Source of the DNA: Guillardia theta CCMP2712
Taxonomy: Eukaryota; Cryptophyceae; Pyrenomonadales; Geminigeraceae
Direction: 5' to 3'
Length of the DNA: 64,000 bases
Assembly (NCBI RefSeq): GCF_000315625.1
Contig: NW_005434573.1
Coordinates: 99,117-163,116, forward strand
The notes beneath the pieces are model-generated. The model had not been told where the DNA came from. It did not search any database and saw nothing but the letters and a program-made list of their open reading frames with translations. Both the position numbers and the translations under genes were made by a program. Below are positions 56,381 to 64,000 of this stretch, one piece after another. Position 1 is the stretch's first letter, and every line of letters begins with the position of its first letter.

Positions 56381-57500
56381 CCTCCTCTTCGCCTTATTCC
56401 AGCCATCCCTGTCCGCTCCTCTCTCGCGCTCCTCCGCGGCCACACGAGGGGCTACCCCCCACCCTCACCCCCACCCCCTCACCTTCTGAACACTACCCCA
56501 CATTCATATGCATGATGACCCCTCGGTAGTCACACTTTCGCCCCTATCGTACCCACCCCTGCAGCTGTCAAATGCAGGGTGGTAATCGGGGTACAAAAAC
56601 GTACAAAGGTTGGAGCCCTGGATAATCAAACCACCCCTTGTCTATCCTTTACCACCCCACCCCCTCAAGGACCTGGAGGACTTCTAAAACTCAAACTCAT
56701 CGAAAATTGAAAATAGTTTTACGTATAGAATAATTTTAAAATGGAGGGGTGGGTATTAATATTTTAGTTACTAATGGAATATCGACAAATGCGATACAAA
56801 CTACAATGGATTTGAGGATTCGTTGATACTTCAAATGTTTCCATAAATATTTCAAGTTAACAGTCATGTATTCACCCGTTTTTCAAATGGAAGGCTTCTT
56901 CAGCTCGGCATGATCCGAGGCGGGCTGATCGCGCATCCATCGGCATCCACAAACCTCTCTATACCCCCTTTCCCATACCCACCCCACCCCCTCCATGTGC
57001 ATCATTCAACTTCAGATACACTCCAGCCCCTCGAACCACCCCCACCCTCACCCACTACTCTTTCACCCTCCAAGCACCCCCGCTCCGATCTGAGCCTCGT
57101 GCGCCACTCCAGTACTATCTGTGGGCTTCGAGATTTTTTTTTGTTTTTTCAATTTTTTTTCTCCTCTGCAGCCGCGACCCTTCCACTTAAAAAAAAACTT
57201 TTTTCAACCCCTACCCTTAAGATCTCCCTGCAGATTGATACACCGGATCCCACCCCCCTATCTTAACCTTACTAGCAGGGGTGGTAATTATGACCCCCAC
57301 CCCACGGACTTCAAGGTTAAACGCCAGTTGTCGTGTATCTCGTGATGCTTTCTGATAGAGAGGGTTCAGACCCCATGAAAATAAGTCAAATAATAGGATG
57401 GGAAGTGGGAATGGGGTAGGAGAGCCTGATGTGGAATAGGCCTGTGACCTTTTCAGCAGTACCATAATAATTATTCAACTTCAAAATTGTGGGGTACGGG
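56380..57500. repeat. Repeat block R6: TACCCC/CCACCCC-rich tract
   Basis: C-rich words (CTACCCC, CCACCCC, CACCCCC) are frequent at 56450-56670 and 56960-57310, separated by an AT-rich stretch (56690-56890). T-runs occur at 57136-57162. No GC-rich core is seen in this copy and no gene is supported. The last part (57390-57500) carries GGGGTA on the plus strand. Confidence 0.5.
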
Positions 57501-58220
57501 GTGATACCCTTGTGGCTCCCTGGCAGAGGAAAGGGGGGAAGAAGACGAACAGAAGCGCCGGGGCAGCAACAGAGCAGGAGAAGCGAGGGGGGGGAGGGGG
57601 GCTGTCCATGGGAAGGCATGAAATCAGCGGCATGCAGGATCATGATGAAATTTCTCATTGATCAACGATCATGAACTGCTCGATAGGGTGCGGGTGTGTG
57701 TTGAGCACAAGAAGGAGCACGAAGATGGAAGAGATGGGAAACGGCTGGTTGAGATACATCGCTTTCACCATGGACAGGCTGTAGAGAGCAAGAGAGTGAA
57801 AGGTATATTTGAGTGCACTTCATGTGAGACCCAGTTAGAAATACCAAACATGCATAGAAGAACATCAGCATAGTTGGAAGATGTATCATGATTGTGAAGA
57901 AACATGGCAGGTAATCAGTCGTAAAAGAATAGCATGAGAGTCTCATAAGATAAAGATGTGTATTAAGAGGATATCAAGCCGGAATTCATTGCAGCAACAA
58001 AAGAATAGTTGACGAGGGTCATTGTTTGGACATGATTTTACCTACATATCTCATTTTATCGAGGTTGTGACCCGAGGTGTCCAGGCAGGCTCAAGAGTCA
58101 AATCGCAGATCAGGCAGGAGGAGGTTTCTTTGGGAATGTGTCGATGAGAGAACGAAGAATTTCGTTCTTCATTTATTCGAGACATACAAGATGTTTAGGA
58201 CAGGGTATCACATTGAATTT
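57500..58220. other. Intergenic, nothing recognised
   Basis: A short purine-rich run (57525-57605) then moderately AT-rich DNA. A minus-strand frame at 57662-57946 (FFTIMIHLPTMLMFFYACL) is hydrophobic but has no support. Confidence 0.35.
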
Positions 58221-61200
58221 TCACAATCGCTTCCAGGGCTCATCTAATTGATCTGCAACATCACGCAAAGTTAACGACTGAATACACGAATTGCTTGCAA
58301 AGGCTCCCACCTCCGAGTCATTCGATATGCTGTTCGACGAGTACTTCTGAGCTGTTATGCCAACGTCCATCTCGATCCCCATCGTGCGCAAAACTTCGAT
58401 GTCCTTGTCGTTCTTGAGGGCTTTTATGACTCCCTGACTCCATCAGTCAGCAATGTTCATAGTAGATGAGGACAGGCGTTGCCTGAATCCTGGATTCGTT
58501 TGAGAACCCCTTCAAGGTACTCATGATCTGGAAGCATTTGCCAGTCTTCTTCCTCACATTCGCCACCTGCCCTTACATGAGTGTGTGCGATGCAAACTTG
58601 AACAGCATCACACGTACCTTGTCCTCAGCGAGAGGCATCAAATGATTCAAGAAATCATTTTCAAATGTCTGCAGGAGTTGCAGCTCTGTCAAGGGCTACT
58701 GCACCTGCAAGCATGAGCCTTACCTTGACTTTCAAAGCTGCCGAAGAAAGGAGCACCCCGCACATCTGAGCGAACATGAGCCGATGCTGGAAGGATCGGT
58801 CGGTCGCAAGGTCGTGCAGCTCTTCCATAAACTCGTCTGATCCAAACATGAGCATTCTCACTCGCAGCCAACAATGTCTTGACAGACCTCGCCAATCCAC
58901 CTTGAGCTCATCGATGCGGTCCAATATTGCATCGATCTGGTTGCAAGATGCGTTTCGGACCTGAGCCTAGTCACAAGATGTCTACCAGCATTCAAGCCCG
59001 CAACCTCTGCCACAGGGTCCCGACAGAGCTTCATGAACATCGGATAAAGCTCGTTCTTTCCATCAAGGTCAGCAAGGCAAGGATCAAAGGTTTGAAGTAC
59101 ACCTTAACAATTTCTTCTTCGTACAGTTTGAAAAGTTCCCCTAGTTGCTGCGCAAGCAGAAGTCGAAACCTCCAGCTTTCCAACAAACATCAGGTGGCCA
59201 TGAACAAACTCGGAATCAAAATACTTGTAGGTCTCCATCTCTATATTGCAGAGCACAGAAACGTACTTCTCTCGCATGCTTGGATCGAGCACTCTGAAAA
59301 ACTTTGCAAGATTCTTGTAGGAAGGGTTACGACCAACATCTGATACCAACAATGAAACCAACCTGAAGCACACCAACTTTGACTTCATCGAGGTCCTTCG
59401 ACACCAACATTAGTCGAATTGCAAAACACACGCATCAATTTTCAAGCACCTGCAGGAAAGTATCCAATGCTGGCAGCAAAGATTCTTGCGTCAGTTCCGG
59501 GCCCAGAATCAGCGCTATCTCGTGAATGCTATATGATAGCGTCCGGCGAACTTTCCATTGAATGTCATTGATGAGCTCATGGTAGGCCTTCACCCAAGAT
59601 ACAAAATCAGCACAGCCTGATACTCGCTCTCGTTCCACACCTCTTGTAGGTGAACCCAATTCTCTCTGCCGACTGTCATGACAACAGCAGGAAAGTTGTA
59701 TGCACTTTCACACAGTCAAAAATCATGGAGAATAGCAGATAGATTTTGGCACCAGAAGGTTGGCAGATCGTGATCAGCCGTAACTGATTGTCCCTTTCCA
59801 GTTGCCATCGATGAATAATACTGATACAAAGCGTATCAGCGAACGATAAGAATTGGTAGGGTAGGATGACATGTTAGCTGTCACAAATCACATCATTACC
59901 TGCAGCAACTTTGGCGTCACTTCTTCAGTTGAGAGTGTGGCAATGAGAGGACCCAAGTGCTGAAATGCAGCATTGCGAACCTGTTAATTTCGGTAAGCAT
60001 ATTTTGAATTAAAAAACCAAGATCCAGATCCTACCCATCTTGATACATCAGTCGCAAGCTTGTCAAAGAGCGGCAAGATATGCTTTCCCCTCATTTCGCC
60101 TGCTAGCAAGTCAACTCAGAGATAAAATGAGACGGGTCAGGACTTGTTATTGATGCAGCCATGTCAGCAAGACTATCTGCACAAGCCTTTCTGACTCCCC
60201 ATATCTCATCATCGGCCAATTTGAGATAAACAGGCAAAAGAACCTGGTCTCATACATTCAAAGGTCTGATCAGCAACGACATCTCAAAAGCTTTACATCA
60301 ACGGCATATTCTCTGCTGCCCCACCGACTGACTTTCCCAATGTACAAAGCAGCGGCTTTCCGAACTCGGAACATTGAGTCCTCAGCTAGATTGATGACCT
60401 TTATGAAGGCAAGCTTCAGATCAATGGGTCAACTAGCATTGAGCAACCTTCGGCCCAACTGAGCTTTTGACCGTCGCATGGCCAAGTTTGAACGAGATCT
60501 CTGTGTTCAATTCGAGTTACTCGCCTCGCACAAGACGGCCAGTCTCGCATACCCCCTAGCAGCTTCATTCCCGTGATTCGATCGTCTTCCGACTCTTGCT
60601 GGAGAAGCAATCAGGACGAATCATGTCTCCCAAGAGCAACCAAGTACCTCAACCAGCCCTAGGATGCTATCTAGCATAATGCTTTTCACCAAGTCTTCGG
60701 GAATCAACGATATGTACTCAATGACCCCGTCCTCGGCGACCGCCCTGACCTGCCACCATCCGAGTCTCATCAAGGAAGGCAAACAAGGGGCAAGGGAAAA
60801 CTTTACCTGCTGATCCTGATCGATGATGAGCGGGAACGAAACAGACCAGATGCACTCCACGAACTGCTCTACATCGGTCAAGTTCTCCTTCTCCATGACA
60901 TTCTTGACGATCGAGGCAAGGTTGGAAGCCAGCGCATCTCGAACGCTGCTCTCGCCATCGTTGAGAATAGCTTGCAACGGCTGCAAGATAAGTTGCACAA
61001 CGTCCTGCAATCGCTCGATCAGAGCGTGTGAAGCTTGCTGCGATGATACCGTGATATCAAGGCTGTTAACGAGGTCCGGCAGCCCCCGGACACACACGAG
61101 TCTTCGCAATGGATGTTGACTGGTTACAAAGTTTTGAAACCTCTCCAAATCCGTCCATTCCTCATCGTCAACTTCATCTTCCTCTGCAGCTTTCGCCGCT

Positions 61201-61283
61201 TTATCGTCAACGGTCACGAAGCCCTGGACTTCGGTTCAAAAAACCCTGATTTCTGAAGTCATCATAGTACCTCAGTTTCCATG
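58221..61283 (-). CDS. Protein phosphatase 4 regulatory subunit 1-like HEAT-repeat protein
   Basis: A HEAT-repeat scaffold that would hold the PP4 (or PP2A-type) catalytic subunit. The first exon codes only METE (61272-61283) and joins in phase to GFVTVDDKAAKAAEEDEVDD (acceptor about 61225). Repeats follow: LERFQNFVTSQHPLRRLVCV, ILNDGESSVRDALASNLASI, VRAVAEDGVIEYISLIPE, ESEDDRITGMKLLGG, INLAEDSMFRVRKAAALYIG and LADDEIWGVRKACADSLADM. The PP4R1 hallmark is spread over one splice, DVSRW|VRNAAFQHLGPLIATLS (about 59950-60060). Then come YYSSMATGKGQS, INDIQWKVRRTLSYSIHEIA, RFRLLLAQQLGELFKLYEEE, MFMKLCRDPVAEV, SFQHRLMFAQMCGVLLSSAA and VIKALKNDKDIEVLRTMG, ending DQLDEPWKRL at TGA 58221-58223. The WGVRKAC...SRWVRxAAFQxLGP order separates it from the PP2A A subunit. 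Introns are short (about 45-110 bp) and free of microsatellites, unlike other genes here. Confidence 0.85.
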
Positions 61284-61889
61284 TCCACTCTTCTACGGTC
61301 CAGGAGCTAACAGAGAAGGCATATGCAGATGATCGTCTCCACACAAGTTCTTGCCGTGCTGAAAAAAAAAAAGGCCTCAGCGAACAAAACAAAACATCGA
61401 GGTATGCGAGATCATCACAAAGAAGCATCAGAGTCCGATAGAGATCAATTATTGAAGTGCCAGACATCCAACGATGGATTTGCGCAGGTCCTTGAGTTTG
61501 ATGCAACACAACAAGTGACATCCAAGTATGCTTCCAGGTTTCCTCGTTTCACAGCGAACAAGGTGTCAGGATCTTAGCTCGCAGGGAAGTGCACGAAAAG
61601 ATGAACATTGGGAACTTAGAAGCGTCCTGTCCAACTCATTGGCATGTGCCAAGATGGATCTCAGACACGCACAGACAATCGGGCACGTCACAGTTGTTGG
61701 GTCGGTCATTCCGAAGCACATGGAATGAATTGCAGGAACGTTGAGATCATGGTATGCAGGGATAGCAAGCATGACTATGGAAGAGGAGAAGAGGAGGAGG
61801 AGAGGGATCTCTTGGTAGTCTAGTCTGAGTCCAAGTTCGAAGTGTAAGATCCTCAGGCACCGCCGCGCATCTCCTTCTCCCTCATCTGC

Positions 61890-62960
61890 CCCCGTCCTAG
61901 CCATGTCGAGAGGAATGGCGGGAAGTGGGTGGGGTACCCCTGCTCTTCTGCCTGACGATTTCCAATAAATGGGGTAGTGAAACACAACGGACATGGGATA
62001 GGTGGGGTAGTGAAACAGTGGACCTGGTGGGTCCTCATAGTTTGAAGGGGTACTTAAATATATTTGGCGGAGGATAGGAGATAGGGTAGTATGGGCTCTG
62101 TTCAAATTGACGGGGTGGGTCATTTCATCGAGCATTCATGCACAGGGGGTACATTGGATGGGGTGGTGGGGGTACATGTCACTCGGGGTACTGAGTGGTG
62201 GGTAGTACCCCGATGCCAATATTCAAAATACCAGTACCGGGTGGAGTTTCATCGGGTGAAAGGGTGGGTAATCAATCGGAGGGGGTACGGGTAATCAGTT
62301 TGAAACTTGACCATGTACCAGGGACTTTTAAGAGGAAATTTTCGATCAAATTTTGGTTGGTCGCCTGAAATTAACCGGCGCNNNNNNNNNNNNNNNNNNN
62401 NNNNNNNNNNNNNNNNNNNNNNNNNNNNNNNNNNNNNNNNNNNNNNNNNNNNNNNNNNNNNNNNNNNNNNNNNNNNNNNNNCCGGCCGCGCACGCCGAAC
62501 CATCTGTCCGAACCGTTCGGGAATTGCCGGCAGCCGTCGTGACCGTGACTCGTGAAGTTGAAGACCTCGGATCATCTGATCATGGCACATAGCGTTTCCG
62601 TTCCGTACCCTTTTCGGATCAGTTAACCAGGGTGGTTCTCGTAGTAGTTTTAGTCAAATTCAAGCGGCAAGAGAAAATTGACCAAAAATGTTGGCTCCGT
62701 CAATTTATGTACCTTTTTCGTTGCCAGGGCTGCCGGCCCATCCAAGACGAGAAGGGCAATGTTGAGCAAAACCTTCCTCTATTTGATATGAATAGGCGTG
62801 TATAGTTGACTAAATAATCATGAGGAGGCTCGGGGTAGGTATTCAAATGATTTGAATCTTTCCAACGGCCTCCAGCCCGTGTTGAGGGGTAGGGGGTAGT
62901 GCAAACTTCTCGTACAAATCTAAAACACTTGTAGACGACCTCACACTTGCCTCGTCTCTT
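61890..62960. repeat. Repeat block R7: GGGGTA-rich tract plus GC-rich core with gap
   Basis: From about 61925 to 62300 the plus strand is rich in GGGGTA, GGTGGG and GGGTAGT words, the complement of the TACCCC tracts elsewhere. It then turns GC-rich on both sides of the assembly gap (GGCGC before, CCGGCCGCGCACGCCG after). GGATCATCTGATCATGGC (62568) and TTTCGGATCAGTTAAC (62612) match blocks R2 and R1. No gene is supported. Confidence 0.55.
62382..62481. other. Assembly gap (100 N)
   Basis: A 100-base placeholder gap that sits exactly in the GC-rich core of block R7, so the missing sequence is probably more of that core. Confidence 1.
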
Positions 62961-63567
62961 CCCTATCCCACTACTCCCAATGTACTCAGGGACTGTTTGA
63001 TCAGCTGCTGAGCGCAGTCAAGGACCATGGCCCCTCAATGCTAACTTCTGAAAGTGCAAGGCAAGTACTGAGATCAAACAGCTCAATTCTTGGCTGAGAA
63101 TCACACCTATAGTAGGTTGAATGTGTAAGGTATGCATCGAAATTTGCACTTGCGTACCAAAGCACTCATCAGCTATAGGTCATGGTTGATCACTTCCAGA
63201 AGAAGGGAAACATGAAGGGAACCGATCAGAGAAGCAACCTTCGAAGATATAAAGGAAATTCGATTCTCCTTGTTGTGTTGACGCCCTAGCTTCCTTTACC
63301 TGAAGGCTTCGTCGGTTGAATATGAAACATATTTCAAGAGACTTCCTGTTGCTTTGCCATGATTGCGGTTTGAGAGGCTGGGGGAAGGAGAGGGGAGGGG
63401 TTGGAAGGGAAATGGACGCCTGGGAGGCCAGGCTAGTTGATATGCCTGATCGATGCGAGAGGAGATGCCGGAGGAGAGACTGTTTACTCAAGACCACTAG
63501 CGAGGAAGGCAGGAGGGCGAGGAGGACAAGAGAGGAGAGGAAGGAGAAAGCTACGGGTAGAGACGGT

Positions 63568-64000
63568 TTAGGGTTCAGCACTAACCAGGAAGGGATGCTT
63601 CAGAGCCTCCTCTGCTGTCATTCTCGTGCGAGGATCGATGTCGAGGCAGCGGTTGAGGAAGTCCCAGATCGCATGTTCCTCATCCACCTCCAGCCAGCCC
63701 TTGCATCCCGCATCCGCGCCCAGGGAGCTTGACAAGGTCCGCCATGTTTGCTTCAAACCACGGGCATAGCTGAGATGCAGGTCCAATGGTGGAATCTGAA
63801 TGACATCAAATTAGCTTCCTCTGTTGTAGAGGAAGTTATTCAATTTCACGTCTCGATGTATAATCCCGAGGGCATGTACAGAGCGCAAAGCAACAAACAA
63901 ATTCTTCATGTAGTGGGCAATCTCGCTCATGGTCAAATCTTTGACGTAAACCGAGGGCCTGTCATGTTCCAAGTATTCAAAAATCAAAGCCTGCTGCTCC
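63568..64000 (-). pseudogene. Cdc7-like protein kinase, partial; DFG segment missing
   Basis: The gene enters from the right edge. The first stretch reads EQQALIFEYLEHDRPSVY, then HYMKNLFVALRSVHALG and the catalytic loop IIHRDVKLNNFLYN (about 63815-63865), whose HRDVKxxNFLYN form is typical of Cdc7/DBF4-dependent kinases. Directly after FLYNRGS an in-frame TAA occurs. Only about 25 bp later the frame DLHLSYARGLKQTWRT resumes after a possible acceptor (CATTCAG) and runs to the C-lobe end FLNRCLDIDPRTRMTAEEAL, stopping at 63568. The activation segment (DFG to APE) and kinase insert are therefore absent, and no GT donor is available at the break. This may be a true deletion (pseudogene) or an assembly error. 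The N-lobe lies beyond the window. A possible last exon or 3' region lies at 63180-63560. Confidence 0.6.

Noticed and set aside
58221-61283. PP2A scaffold A subunit
   Set aside because: HEAT repeats alone would allow it, but the WGVRKAC and SRW|VRNAAFQHLGP motifs and the order of repeats fit PP4 regulatory subunit 1 better.
1-64000. tRNA, rRNA or transposase genes
   Set aside because: None recognised by eye on either strand. A covariance-model or profile search would be needed to exclude small RNA genes.

Overview
This is nuclear DNA from an intron-rich unicellular eukaryote. Every gene with a recognisable protein except one is split by GT-AG introns (two are GC-AG). The introns and spacers are packed with purine/pyrimidine microsatellites, and there are two 100-base assembly gaps. 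The gene set includes a single-chain eukaryotic urease, a fused pseudouridine-degradation enzyme, a GRIP golgin, a peroxisomal-type carrier, a PP4 regulatory subunit and a RAWUL protein. Together with the base composition this fits a free-living protist or alga. A cryptophyte such as Guillardia theta is my best guess, but that is inference only. No bacterial, organellar or mobile-element genes with recognisable transposase or reverse transcriptase were seen.

Layout. 0.2-0.7 kb: end of a thioredoxin-like gene (+). 0.7-7.6 kb: a many-exon DEG/ENaC-type cation channel (-). 7.7-9.4 kb: a repeat block (TACCCC-rich, then GC-rich). 9.4-16.0 kb: a GRIP-domain golgin (-) with a 498-bp in-frame tandem repeat, an inverted exon duplication and gap 1. 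16.3-17.6 kb: a membrane-anchored fasciclin-domain protein (+). 17.8-22.2 kb: an ER-type lysophospholipid acyltransferase (-). 23.4-26.6 kb: a bifunctional pseudouridine-5'-phosphate glycosidase/pseudouridine kinase (+) with a mitochondrial-like presequence. 26.6-29.0 kb: second GC-rich/TACCCC block. 29.3-29.9 kb: small unknown gene (+). 30.0-37.2 kb: urease (-), whose first exon encodes only Met-Lys-Leu. 38.2-40.3 kb: peroxisomal-type mitochondrial carrier family protein (+). 40.3-41.8 kb: third GC-rich block. 42.3-43.8 kb: PAS-domain gene (+) followed by what may be decayed sensor-kinase sequence. 44.5-45.1 kb: secreted unknown (-). 45.5-46.1 kb: fourth TACCCC block. 46.9-47.4 and 47.8-50.1 kb: two unrecognised multi-exon genes. 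53.1-55.6 kb: RAWUL-domain nuclear protein (-). 56.4-57.5 kb: TACCCC block. 58.2-61.3 kb: PP4 regulatory subunit 1-like HEAT protein (-). 61.9-63.0 kb: GGGGTA-rich and GC-rich block holding gap 2. 63.6-64.0 kb: part of a Cdc7-like kinase (-) that lacks the DFG segment.

The genes are functionally unrelated housekeeping and membrane genes, as expected for a eukaryotic chromosome. The most interesting items are the DEG/ENaC channel in what looks like a protist or alga, and a dispersed bipartite repeat (GC-rich core plus degenerate TACCCC/GGGGTA tract) that recurs six or seven times in the window and coincides with one assembly gap. Exon boundaries were assigned by eye from splice dinucleotides, reading phase and family motifs, so gene spans are more secure than every internal exon.
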